Origin: Streptomyces sp. NBC_01296
Lineage (GTDB): Bacteria; Actinomycetota; Actinomycetes; Streptomycetales; Streptomycetaceae
NCBI RefSeq assembly: GCF_035984415.1
Contig: NZ_CP130720.1
Span: 5,704,001-5,768,000, forward strand
DNA length: 64,000 nt
Direction: 5' to 3'
Shown here: in pieces, positions 24,974-35,004 of the stretch
How positions within the stretch are numbered: the first letter of the stretch is position 1
How the letters are laid out: the number at the start of each line of letters is the position of its first letter
Program-made: the position numbers and the translations under genes
Notes under the pieces: model-generated
What the model was told of the DNA's origin: nothing
Database searches by the model: none
Seen by the model: only the letters and a program-made list of their open reading frames with translations

Positions 24974-26647
24974 GTGAACGACCGACAGGATCCGTACGAC
25001 CGGTACGATTCGGGCGCAGCACAGGAGCAGCAGCTCATCGGCTACGACGCGTACGGGCGGCCGGTGTACGGCCAGGTGCCCGCGCAGCCCGCCCAGTACG
25101 AGCAGGCGTACGAACAGCAGTACGGCTACGACCGCCAGGGCTACGGCGGACAGGCGTACTACCAGCAGCCGCAGCAGCAGCCGGCCTCCCCGGACTACGG
25201 GCAGCAGGAGTACACCCAGGCGCCCGCCTACGGGTACGACACGCAGCAGCCCCAGCAGTGGATCCCGCAGCAGGCCGCCCCCGAGCCCCCCGCCCCGGCC
25301 CCCGCGGCCGCGCCGCAGCCCCCGCGCCCCGCCCAGGTCCCCGAACCGCGCCGGGCCGAGGAGGACGGGCAGGAAGCCCCCGACTACCGCACCGAACAGT
25401 TCGCGTTCATCGACCAGCCGGACGAGGACTCCGAGGACGTCATCGACTGGCTCAAGTTCACCGAGAGCCGGACCGAGCGCCGCGAGGAGGCCCGCCGCCG
25501 AGGCCGCAACCGGGTGGTCGCCCTGATCGTCGTCCTCGCCCTCTTCGTCGTCGGCGGCGTCGGCTACCTCTGGTACGCGGGCAAGCTGCCGTTCCTCGAC
25601 GGCCCCGGGCAGAAGAAGGACTCCGCGGCGGCCGCCGGACCGCAGAAGCGCGACATGATCGTCGTCCACCTGCACAACACCAAGAAGGGCGGCACCTCCA
25701 CGGCGCTGCTCGTCGACAACGTCACCACCAAGAAGGGCGCCACCGTCCTGCTGCCGAACACGCTGGGCGTCCCCAAGGACGACGGCACCGCCGTGGGCCT
25801 CGGCAAGGCGGTCGAGGACGGCGGCGTGGGCGTACGGGACTCCCTCGACTCGGTGCTCGGCACCCACATCGGCGGCACCTGGCGCCTGGACACCCCCTTC
25901 CTGGAGAACCTGGTCGAGCTGGTCGGCGGCATCGAGACCGACACCGACACCGCGGTCCCCGCCGACGACGCCGCCAAGACCCCGGCCGTGGCCCAGGGAC
26001 AGAAGCAGCACCTCAGCGGTGCGATGGCCGTCGCCTACGCCACCCACCGCGCCCAGGGCGAGCCCGAGGCCAAGCAGCTGGACCGCCTCGGCAAGGTCCT
26101 CTACGGCGTCCTGCGCAAGATCCCCGGCGACCCGAAGTCGGCGACCGTCACCGTCGAGAGCATGGGCCAGATCCTCGACCCCTCCCTGAACGCCCAGGCC
26201 CTCGGCGCCCTGCTGGCCAGGCTCGGCGAGCACGCCAAGGAGGGCACCGACGGCTACCGCACGGACGTCCTCGCGGTGAAGCCGGACGGCACGCTCACCG
26301 ACGACGCCAACAAGAACGTCGTCAAGGACGTGCTCGGCGGCAGCTTCACGGCGGCCCAGGCCGGCACCGCGCCGCGCGTCGGGCTCAAGGACGCCACCGG
26401 CGACGACAAGACGCAGGTCGCGGCGAAGGCGGCCCTGCTGAACGGCGGCTACACCTTCGTGGACGGCGGCAAGGCCGACAAGACCCAGCCCGCCACGCAG
26501 ATCACGTACCAGGACGACGCGCAGCGGGCCAAGGCGGTCGAGGTCGCCAAGACGCTGGGCCTGCCGGAGACCGTCGTGAAGAAGGGCGAGAACGTCGTGA
26601 ACGCCGACGTCGTGGTGATCCTGGGCAAGGACTACAAACCGTCCTGA
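24974..26647 (+). CDS. LCP (LytR-CpsA-Psr) family protein, PdtA-like
   Basis: A 557-residue membrane-anchored protein. Residues 1-140 are Tyr/Gln/Pro-rich and cytosolic. One transmembrane helix lies at about 180-200 (VVALIVVLALFVVGGVGYLWYAG). An LCP-like domain spans about 225-400 (GGTSTALLVDNVT...) and a LytR_C domain about 450-555. LCP enzymes transfer lipid-linked wall polymers onto peptidoglycan. The usual SIPRD strand is replaced by LLPNTLGV, so the phosphate-binding Arg is not where expected. From memory, S. coelicolor SCO2578 (PdtA), a poly-diglycosylphosphate transferase needed for proper spores, occupies this position. GTG 24974 has GGAGAGAGGGG upstream. Confidence 0.85.
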   Translation: MNDRQDPYDRYDSGAAQEQQLIGYDAYGRPVYGQVPAQPAQYEQAYEQQYGYDRQGYGGQAYYQQPQQQPASPDYGQQEYTQAPAYGYDTQQPQQWIPQQAAPEPPAPAPAAAPQPPRPAQVPEPRRAEEDGQEAPDYRTEQFAFIDQPDEDSEDVIDWLKFTESRTERREEARRRGRNRVVALIVVLALFVVGGVGYLWYAGKLPFLDGPGQKKDSAAAAGPQKRDMIVVHLHNTKKGGTSTALLVDNVTTKKGATVLLPNTLGVPKDDGTAVGLGKAVEDGGVGVRDSLDSVLGTHIGGTWRLDTPFLENLVELVGGIETDTDTAVPADDAAKTPAVAQGQKQHLSGAMAVAYATHRAQGEPEAKQLDRLGKVLYGVLRKIPGDPKSATVTVESMGQILDPSLNAQALGALLARLGEHAKEGTDGYRTDVLAVKPDGTLTDDANKNVVKDVLGGSFTAAQAGTAPRVGLKDATGDDKTQVAAKAALLNGGYTFVDGGKADKTQPATQITYQDDAQRAKAVEVAKTLGLPETVVKKGENVVNADVVVILGKDYKPS

Positions 26648-26767
26648 CCCGGGCCTGACCAGGCCCCCGGGCGGTGCCCCGGCCCGCGCGGGACGCTGCG
26701 CGCGGGCGGGGTCGGCGGTACATGAGACCCTTGTAAGGATCTGCCCGCCAACCCGAAAGCATGGCCA

Positions 26768-27214
26768 GTGACCGCCACGGACCGCTCCATCGAGCTCATC
26801 ACCGCCGCCGCCCAGGCCGCGGCCGACCGGCTCGCGCACGACATCATCGCGTACGACGTCAGCGACGTGCTGTCGATCACCGATGCCTTCCTGCTCGCCT
26901 CGGCGCCCAACGACCGCCAGGTCAAGTCGATCGTCGACGAGATCGAGGAGCGCCTCCTCAAGGAGCTCGGCGCCAAGCCGGTGCGCCGCGAGGGCGACCG
27001 CGACGCCCGCTGGATCCTGCTCGACTACATCGACATCGTCGTCCACGTGCAGCACAGCGAGGAGCGGGTCTTCTACGCGCTGGAGCGCCTGTGGAAGGAC
27101 TGCCCCGAGATCGAGCTGCCCGAGGACGCCAAGCTCACCAAGGGCAAGGCGGAGGAGCACGCCAAGCTGCGCGAGGCGGCGGGCGACGACGACCTGGACG
27201 GTGATCTGTTCTGA
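26768..27214 (+). CDS. rsfS: Ribosome silencing factor RsfS
   Basis: A 148-residue Iojap/RsfS protein that binds L14 and blocks joining of the 50S and 30S subunits under starvation. Family motifs include ITDAFLLASAPNDRQVKSIVDEIEE and the C-terminal RWILLDYIDIVVHVQHSEERVFYALERLW. GTG 26768 starts the conserved region; the -10-like TAAGGAT lies 30 bases upstream. It overlaps the next gene by four bases (CTGA at 27211-27214), so the phosphatase is probably translated by coupling. Confidence 0.96.
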   Translation: MTATDRSIELITAAAQAAADRLAHDIIAYDVSDVLSITDAFLLASAPNDRQVKSIVDEIEERLLKELGAKPVRREGDRDARWILLDYIDIVVHVQHSEERVFYALERLWKDCPEIELPEDAKLTKGKAEEHAKLREAAGDDDLDGDLF

Positions 27215-27867
27215 GCGCGACCGCCACCGGGAAGACCGGCCGGAAGATCGTCCTGTGGCGACACGGCCAGACCTCGTGGAACCTGGAGCGCCGCTTCCAG
27301 GGCTCCACGGACATCGAGCTGACCGAGACGGGTGTGGCGCAGGCGCGCCGCGCCGCCCGGCTGCTCGCCTCGCTGCAGCCGGACGCCATCGTGGCCTCCG
27401 ACCTGAAGCGGGCCGCCGCCACGGCCGGTGAGCTGGCCGCCGTCACGGGCCTGGCCGTGACCCGCGACCCCGCGCTGCGCGAGACGTACGCCGGTGAGTG
27501 GCAGGGCCTCACGCACGACGAGATCATCGAGAAGTACGGCGAGCAGTACGCGGCGTGGAAGCGCGGCGAGCCCGTCCGCCGCGGCGGAGGCGAACTGGAG
27601 ACCGAGGTCGCCGACCGGGCGGCGCCGGTGGTGCTCGAGCACGCCGGCCGGCTGCCGGAGGGCGGCACGCTCGTCGTGGTCAGCCACGGCGGGACCATCC
27701 GTACGACCATCGGCCGTCTGCTGGGCCTGGAGGCGTACGACTGGGAGAGCCTGGGCGGGCTCTCCAACTGCTGCTGGTCCGTCCTCGGCGAGGGCGCGCG
27801 CGGCTGGCGTCTGATGGAGCACAACGCCGGCACGCTGCCGGAACCGGTGCTCGGCGACGACGACTGA
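27211..27867 (+). CDS. Histidine phosphatase family protein, CTG start
   Basis: A phosphoglycerate-mutase-like acid phosphatase of 218 residues. The catalytic RHG is at 17-19 (IVLWRHGQTSW), with the second conserved His in VVVSHGGTIR. The first ATG/GTG in frame (GTG 27334) would delete the RHG motif and the first 41 residues. An in-frame TGA at 27202 limits the start to the nine codons before the conserved region. The only plausible initiator is CTG 27211, overlapping the rsfS stop as CTGA. Substrate unknown; in other bacteria similar enzymes are called phosphoglycerate mutase or alpha-ribazole phosphatase on weak grounds. Confidence 0.88.
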   Translation: MSATATGKTGRKIVLWRHGQTSWNLERRFQGSTDIELTETGVAQARRAARLLASLQPDAIVASDLKRAAATAGELAAVTGLAVTRDPALRETYAGEWQGLTHDEIIEKYGEQYAAWKRGEPVRRGGGELETEVADRAAPVVLEHAGRLPEGGTLVVVSHGGTIRTTIGRLLGLEAYDWESLGGLSNCCWSVLGEGARGWRLMEHNAGTLPEPVLGDDD

Positions 27868-27895
27868 GCCCGCCTCAGGGCGGCTCCCACCCGGA

Positions 27896-27926
27896 TTTCA
27901 CTTTCCGGCTGGTCGCAGGCTAGAGT
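27896..27926 (+). promoter_or_regulatory. Promoter for tRNA-Ala copy 1
   Basis: TTTCAC (27896-27901) and TAGAGT (27921-27926) are separated by 19 bases, about 50 bases before the mature tRNA 5' end. Confidence 0.5.
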
Positions 27927-27979
27927 TCTTCTTGTTCGCAGCGCAGAACACCGGAAACGGGGGGAGCGCGGCGGAGAGC

Positions 27980-28052
27980 GGGGCTATAGCTCAGTTGGTA
28001 GAGCGCCTGCATGGCATGCAGGAGGTCAGGAGTTCAATTCTCCTTAGCTCCA
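27980..28052 (+). tRNA. tRNA-Ala (anticodon GGC), copy 1
   Basis: A 73-base cloverleaf. The acceptor GGGGCTA pairs with TAGCTCC, followed by discriminator A. The anticodon stem CCTGC/GCAGG encloses ATGGCAT with GGC at positions 34-36, and the T loop is TTCAATT. CCA is not encoded. An identical copy lies at 28616-28688. Confidence 0.97.
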
Positions 28053-28057
28053 CAATC

Positions 28058-28095
28058 AGGATCCCGTCCCCAACAGGGGGCGGGATCCTTCCGTT
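28058..28095 (+). terminator. Terminator after tRNA-Ala copy 1
   Basis: A 14-base arm (AGGATCCCGTCCCC) pairs across an AACA loop with GGGGGCGGGATCCT, followed by TCCGTTTG. One G-T pair is present. Confidence 0.75.
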
Positions 28096-28196
28096 TGTTC
28101 CTTCGGCGCCTGCTGACCTGCCCCGTACCCGCGTGGCAGAATCGGACCGCCGGAGGGGGGAGTCGACGGCCCGATGCGGGAGGGAGTCGCTGACGG

Positions 28197-28430
28197 ATGG
28201 GTGCACACCGGCGGCGGTGCGACTGGTGCAACAACGGCACGCCGATCGTGCGGGACATGGACCCGGTCAACCCCGACTACCAGTACTGGTGCGAGGAATG
28301 CGCGCGGGCGCTGATCATAAAAGGCGACCCGATCGAGACGTACCGCGAGCTGGAGGGGGAGCCGATCTACGGTCGGCTGCTCGACGAGCACTGCACGCTC
28401 AAGCGGTTCTACCAGTTCGCCAGAGCCTAG
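28197..28430 (+). CDS. Small CxxC protein between the tRNA-Ala genes
   Basis: A 77-residue protein with two metal-binding-type pairs, CDWC near residue 8 and CEEC near residue 32, spaced like a treble-clef zinc ribbon. The middle carries DPVNPDYQYWCEECARALIIKGD. The C-terminal half is helical (ETYRELEGEPIYGRLLDEHCTLKRFYQF). ATG 28197 follows GGGAGGG at a rather long spacing. No family name is recognised. Codon usage is typical of the host. It could bind RNA or another protein; position between two tRNA genes is suggestive but not proof. Confidence 0.7.
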   Translation: MGAHRRRCDWCNNGTPIVRDMDPVNPDYQYWCEECARALIIKGDPIETYRELEGEPIYGRLLDEHCTLKRFYQFARA

Positions 28431-28523
28431 GACCGCGGCGCGGAACAGGGATGAGGAGCAGGGTCTGGAACAGCGTCCGGAACGGGATGAACCGGGCGAA
28501 GCCGAACGCCCGGAAATCGATTT

Positions 28524-28551
28524 TTGGACCTGGGCCATGACCGTGTAATGT
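28524..28551 (+). promoter_or_regulatory. Promoter for tRNA-Ala copy 2
   Basis: TTGGAC (28524-28529) and TAATGT (28546-28551) are separated by 16 bases, in a locally AT-richer stretch about 65 bases before the tRNA. Confidence 0.6.
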
Positions 28552-28615
28552 TCTCGATGTCGCCAGGGGGAACCGGCCAGGGAAACCGAGCAGGGGCCCG
28601 GCGGCAGAGAAACAA

Positions 28616-28688
28616 GGGGCTATAGCTCAGTTGGTAGAGCGCCTGCATGGCATGCAGGAGGTCAGGAGTTCAATTCTCCTTAGCTCCA
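28616..28688 (+). tRNA. tRNA-Ala (anticodon GGC), copy 2
   Basis: Identical over all 73 bases to the tRNA at 27980-28052. Identity stops at the mature ends apart from a shared CACAA just downstream. It has its own promoter and terminator, so it is an independent unit. Confidence 0.97.
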
Positions 28689-28693
28689 CACAA

Positions 28694-28730
28694 GAGAAGC
28701 GGGCCACCCGGATCGGGTGGCCCGCTTCTC
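28694..28730 (+). terminator. Terminator after tRNA-Ala copy 2
   Basis: A near-perfect 16-bp stem (GAGAAGCGGGCCACCC with its complement ending GCTTCTC) and a short GGATC loop start six bases after the tRNA. Confidence 0.85.
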
Positions 28731-28770
28731 GTTGTGCGGAACGGTCGAGCGGCCGCCGGACCCGCTGCGG

Positions 28771-28776
28771 TACCCT
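28771..28776 (+). promoter_or_regulatory. -10 box for the leuS leader transcript
   Basis: TACCCT ends six bases before the leader-peptide ATG at 28783, so the transcript probably begins at that ATG. No clear -35 is seen. Confidence 0.5.
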
Positions 28777-28782
28777 GGCGCC

Positions 28783-28821
28783 ATGCGTGCCGTACGCCTT
28801 CTGCTTACCGAGCCGCGCTGA
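28783..28821 (+). CDS. leuS leader peptide (MRAVRLLLTEPR)
   Basis: A 12-codon frame with three consecutive Leu codons, CTT CTG CTT, at 28798-28806. CTT is very rare in this genome, so ribosomes would be sensitive to charged tRNA-Leu supply there. It lies 116 bases before leuS and is followed by a long hairpin and an intrinsic terminator, the usual layout of amino-acid attenuation. The frame has no product role of its own. No ribosome-binding site is present, in keeping with a leaderless start. Confidence 0.75.
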   Translation: MRAVRLLLTEPR

Positions 28822-28860
28822 TCAGTGCCGACCCTTCGAGACGGTCGGCATCGGCGCGGC
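28812..28860 (+). promoter_or_regulatory. Leader hairpin overlapping the leader stop codon
   Basis: GCCGCGCTGAT (28812-28822, containing the leader stop) and TGCCGACC (28826-28833) can pair continuously with GGTCGGCATCGGCGCGGC (28843-28860), leaving only a short bulge and a nine-base loop. Translation of the leader would disrupt the left arm. The right arm directly abuts the terminator. Confidence 0.65.
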
Positions 28861-28862
28861 GC

Positions 28863-28886
28863 CCCCTCCTGTGCGAGGGGTTTTTT
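28863..28886 (+). terminator. Intrinsic terminator (attenuator) upstream of leuS
   Basis: CCCCTC and GAGGGG form a six-bp stem around CTGTGC, followed by six Ts. A U-tract terminator is unusual in this genome and lies between the leader peptide and the leuS start, as expected for an attenuator. Confidence 0.85.
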
Positions 28887-28936
28887 CGTTTGGGCAGGCA
28901 GAGACGGCAGAGACGATCGATGGAGCTTCAGAAATC

Positions 28937-31807
<2,871 letters not shown>

Positions 31808-31877
31808 GGCGCCGCCCCTGATCCGGTCGGGCTGAGCCGATCCGGTCGATCCGGTTGATCTAGGGGTGTTCCCGTAC

Positions 31878-31916
31878 GGGCAGGTTGGGGGTTCGTTTGG
31901 AACCCCTGGCCTGCCC
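31878..31916 (+). terminator. Terminator after leuS
   Basis: GGGCAGG-tt-GGGGGTTC pairs with GGAACCCCT-gg-CCTGCCC around a GTTT loop, 70 bases after the leuS stop. Just before it GATCCGGT occurs three times (31820, 31839, 31848). Confidence 0.75.
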
Positions 31917-31966
31917 GTGGCGTTTACCGTGGAGGGGACGGTATCGGCAGGGGAAGGGAGCCTCTC

Positions 31967-32716
31967 ATGGAGGCGGGCGCGTTGATCATCATCTTTGCCC
32001 TGTTGGTGCTGTTCGCCTTCCTGGGGCTGGGCGCTTGGGCCACGGTGAAGGTGGTCGGCGCGGCGAAGCGCGGCGTGGACCGCACCCTCACGCAGGCCCG
32101 CCGGACCGTGGAGGACACCGCGCTGAAGGCGAAGAGCTTCGGGCAGGTGGGCGTGGCCGGGGCGCTGGCGCAGCTGCGGCTGGAGCTGCGGACGTCGATG
32201 CGGGCCACGCAGCAGGCGCTGTACCAGGGGGTTCAGACGGATGCCTCGCTGAAGGAGTCGATCGGCCTGTTCGAGCGGCTGAGCGCGCACGGGCACGAGC
32301 TGGACGACGAGCTGAAGCGGCTGGAGCAGGAGCCGGACCGGGGGCGGATCGGCGGGATGCTGCCGGAGCTGAAGGAGCGGACGGCCAAGATCACGCAGGC
32401 CGCGGACTCGCTGCGGTGGGCGGCCCGCGACCGGGCTCGGCGCTTCGCGGAGGACGACCTGTCGACGCTGTCGGAGCAGATCGAGGTCGAATCGGGGGCG
32501 CTGCGGGACTGGTCCCGCGAATCGGTGGACGACCTCGCGGCGGCGGCAGCGGCGTGGGACGCCCAGCAGGCGCCGACGGGGTCCGGGCGGGCCCCGGAGG
32601 CCCCGGCCGGGCGCCCCGGGCGCCCCCAGGACCCGCAGCCGGCGGCCCTGAACCCGTCGGCCCCGCCGACCCGCCACCCGTGGCAGAAGACGCCGCGGCC
32701 TGAGGCGACGACCTGA
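31967..32716 (+). CDS. Membrane-anchored coiled-coil protein, function unknown
   Basis: A 249-residue protein. Residues 4-27 form one transmembrane helix (ALIIIFALLVLFAFLGLGAWATV). Residues about 30-200 are almost entirely charged heptad-like helix (KRGVDRTLTQARRTVEDTALKA, ELDDELKRLEQEPDRG, EQIEVESGALRDWS), probably a cytosolic coiled coil. The last 40 residues are Pro/Ala-rich. The ribosome-binding site GGGAAGGGAG precedes ATG. No family is recognised. The shape resembles membrane-tethered scaffold proteins, but nothing in the sequence gives a partner. Confidence 0.82.
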   Translation: MEAGALIIIFALLVLFAFLGLGAWATVKVVGAAKRGVDRTLTQARRTVEDTALKAKSFGQVGVAGALAQLRLELRTSMRATQQALYQGVQTDASLKESIGLFERLSAHGHELDDELKRLEQEPDRGRIGGMLPELKERTAKITQAADSLRWAARDRARRFAEDDLSTLSEQIEVESGALRDWSRESVDDLAAAAAAWDAQQAPTGSGRAPEAPAGRPGRPQDPQPAALNPSAPPTRHPWQKTPRPEATT

Positions 32717-33064
32717 GCCACGGGCCCTGAGCGGGCGAGTGCGGGGGTGTTGGCCGCCCCGGGGCGGGCCGCTTCCGGGCGGGCGCGGCGGACCCGGCGG
32801 ACCCGGCGGGCGCCCGCGTGGGCTGCGGGCCGCGCCGACCCGGGCGGGCGCTGAGCTGCGGTCGGCCGGATGCGCGGTGGTGCGGACGCCGACGGCGCTG
32901 GGGCGGCTACGGAGCTGCCCCCATGCGCTCCTCGAACGGGTGGGCGAGTGGGATGCCGCCCGCGCGCCGCGCGGGGCCGGAGCGGCGGCGCAGCAGCCGC
33001 CCCGTGCACCCCCGGCCAGGGGCTGGGCTGCCGTCCCACCCCCACTGGCGGTAACCTCCGGCTC
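32717..33064. other. Intergenic region before degV
   Basis: About 350 bases with no convincing gene. It includes a short CGGCGGACC duplication (about 32785-32805) and ends with the degV -10 box. Nothing else is recognised. Confidence 0.6.
33052..33057 (+). promoter_or_regulatory. -10 box for leaderless degV mRNA
   Basis: TAACCT ends seven bases before ATG 33065, and no ribosome-binding site intervenes. Confidence 0.5.
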
Positions 33065-33910
33065 ATGTCCCGCCATGTCGCGATCGTCACCGATTCCACG
33101 GCCTACCTGCCCCAACCGGCCATGTCGCGGCACGGAATCACCTCCGTCCCGCTGACCGTGGTGCTCGGCGACGAGGCCCTCGAGGAGGGCACCGAGATCT
33201 CGGCGCGCAGCCTTGCCCTGGCGCTGCAGAAGCGGCGGTCGGTCACCACCTCCCGCCCCAGCCCGGAGGAGTTCGTACGGGCCTACAGGGCGGCCGCAGA
33301 GGCCGGCGCGACCGGCATCGTCAGCCTGCACCTGTCCGCCGAGTTCTCCGGCACCTACGACGCCGCCGTGGTCGCCGCCAAGACCGCCCCGGTCCCCGTC
33401 CGCGTCGTCGACACCGGCATGGTCGCCATGGCCCTCGGGTTCTGCGCCCTCGCCGCCGCAGAGGCGGCCGAAGCCGGCGGTTCCGTGGACGAGGCCGTGG
33501 CCGCCGCCGAGAAGCGGGCCGCGGACATGTCGGCGTACTTCTACGTGGACACCCTCGACTACCTGCGCCGCGGAGGCCGCATCGGGGCCGCCCAGGCCCT
33601 CCTGGGCTCGGCCCTCGCCGTCAAGCCGCTGCTCACGCTGGAGGGCGGGCGGATCGAGATGCTGGAGAAGGTCCGTACGGCCTCCAAGGCCATCGCCCGC
33701 CTCGAGGAGCTGGCCGTCGAGCGGGCCGGGGCGGGCAGCGTCGACGTGGCCGTGCACCACCTCGCGGCGCCGGAGCGGGCCGAGAAGCTCGCGCAACGGC
33801 TTCGTGAGCGCATCCCCGGCCTGGTCGAGCTGCACGTCAGCGAGGTCGGCGCGGTGATCGGCGCGCACACGGGGCCGGGGCTGCTCGCGGCGGTCGTCTC
33901 GCCCCGCTGA
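33065..33910 (+). CDS. DegV family fatty-acid-binding protein
   Basis: A 281-residue protein of the DegV/FakB family, which binds a fatty acid and presents it to a kinase (FakA) in bacteria that have one. Motifs are VAIVTDSTAYLP at residue 5, the TSRPSPEEF loop, SLHLSAEFSGTYDAA near residue 82 and VDTLDYLRRGGRIGAAQALLGS near residue 160. ATG 33065 gives family length and the preceding TAACCT suggests a leaderless message. It is followed after 98 bases by comEA. No FakA-type kinase is in the window. Confidence 0.93.
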   Translation: MSRHVAIVTDSTAYLPQPAMSRHGITSVPLTVVLGDEALEEGTEISARSLALALQKRRSVTTSRPSPEEFVRAYRAAAEAGATGIVSLHLSAEFSGTYDAAVVAAKTAPVPVRVVDTGMVAMALGFCALAAAEAAEAGGSVDEAVAAAEKRAADMSAYFYVDTLDYLRRGGRIGAAQALLGSALAVKPLLTLEGGRIEMLEKVRTASKAIARLEELAVERAGAGSVDVAVHHLAAPERAEKLAQRLRERIPGLVELHVSEVGAVIGAHTGPGLLAAVVSPR

Positions 33911-33931
33911 TCACCGGAACGGGTGGCTCGG

Positions 33932-33940
33932 TTATCCACA
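33932..33940 (+). other. Isolated DnaA-box-like 9-mer
   Basis: TTATCCACA matches the E. coli DnaA box exactly, in an AT-richer 98-base gap (33911-34008) before comEA. A partial match (TATCCACC) lies 17 bases on. It is most likely incidental or a minor DnaA-titration site, since no cluster of boxes is present. Confidence 0.35.
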
Positions 33941-34008
33941 ACGATCGGGATATCCACCGGAATTGATAAATCCGGACCGAGGCCGGGATTCGTCCCTACC
34001 GTCGTGTC

Positions 34009-35004
34009 ATGACTCTTCGCACACGTATCCCGCATCCTTCCGGAGCCACCAGCGGACCCGGCCGTTCCCGTTTCTCCGACGGGCGGCTGCGCCACCGCCG
34101 GGGCCGCGCCCGCCCGCCCCACCCCGAGCCCGCGGCGGTGCGCCGCCGGGCCGAGGCCCTGCTCGGCGGCAGCGGGCCGCCGCAGGCCCCGCCGCCCGAG
34201 GCCCCGCCGCCAAAGGTGCGGCTACGAGAGGCGCCGCCAGCGGAGGCACCGCCTCCGGAAGCGGTGTCGAGTCCGGGGTCCGGGATCCGGTCCGTGGCCG
34301 ATCCGCCGCCCGAGGAGACCCCGCTGTCCGGCGGAGCCGCGCTCCGGCTCGCCGTCCGGGAGCGGCTGCCGGTGTGGCTGCAGGCCCGGTGCGGGGTGGA
34401 GCCGCGCACGGTGGCCGCCGTCGCGGTGGTGCTGGTCGCCGCGGTCGCCTTCGGCGCCCGGCAGTACTGGGCGGCCCAGCCGGAGCCCGTGACCGCGCCC
34501 TCGGTGGTCACCCCGGCGACACCACCGGCGCCGGCGCCGAGCCCCGGACCTCCCGTCGCCGCCGGGGGCGCCGGGACGCGGATCGTGGTGGACGTCAGCG
34601 GCAAGGTCCGCGACCCCGGTGTACGGCGGCTGCCCGCCGGCTCGCGGGTCGAGGACGCGCTGGCCGCCGCCGGGGGAGTGCGGCCCGGTACGGACACCAC
34701 CGGGCTCAACCGGGCCCGGGTCCTGCTCGACGGCGAGCAGGTGGTGGTGGGCGCCCCGGCGCAGCCCGCTGCGGGCGGGCCGGGTTCCGGTGCCGGACCC
34801 GGCTCCGCTGCCGGCCCGCTGAGCCTCGCCGCGGCCACGGTGGAGCAGCTGGACGGCCTGCCCGGGGTCGGCCCGGTCCTGGCGCAGCACATCGTGGAGT
34901 TCCGGACCGCCCGCGGCGGCTTCCGCTCGGTGGAGGAGCTCCGGCAGGTCGACGGCATCGGCGAGCGCCGCTTCGCCGACCTGCGCAAGCTGGTCCGGCC
35001 GTGA
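34009..35004 (+). CDS. comEA: ComEA-like helix-hairpin-helix DNA-binding protein
   Basis: A 331-residue protein. Residues 1-120 are Pro/Arg-rich and cytosolic. A transmembrane helix lies at about 140-160 (VAAVAVVLVAAVAFGARQYW). An SLBB domain follows at about 185-245 (IVVDVSGKVRDPGVRRLPAGSRVEDALAAAGG). The C-terminal 60 residues contain two helix-hairpin-helix motifs (LPGVGPVLAQHI and VDGIGERRFADL). Family members bind incoming DNA at the membrane for uptake through ComEC. The N-terminus is longer than in Bacillus. TACCGT ends six bases before ATG 34009. The stop overlaps the comEC start (GTGA). Confidence 0.93.
   Translation: MTLRTRIPHPSGATSGPGRSRFSDGRLRHRRGRARPPHPEPAAVRRRAEALLGGSGPPQAPPPEAPPPKVRLREAPPAEAPPPEAVSSPGSGIRSVADPPPEETPLSGGAALRLAVRERLPVWLQARCGVEPRTVAAVAVVLVAAVAFGARQYWAAQPEPVTAPSVVTPATPPAPAPSPGPPVAAGGAGTRIVVDVSGKVRDPGVRRLPAGSRVEDALAAAGGVRPGTDTTGLNRARVLLDGEQVVVGAPAQPAAGGPGSGAGPGSAAGPLSLAAATVEQLDGLPGVGPVLAQHIVEFRTARGGFRSVEELRQVDGIGERRFADLRKLVRP

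Noticed and set aside
27980..28688. tRNA-Ala genes as an integrated-element attachment pair
   Set aside because: Both copies are complete tRNAs with their own promoters and terminators, and no integrase, excisionase or compositional shift lies between or beside them.
33932..33940. Replication origin
   Set aside because: Only one exact DnaA-box match and one partial; no box cluster and no dnaA or dnaN nearby.
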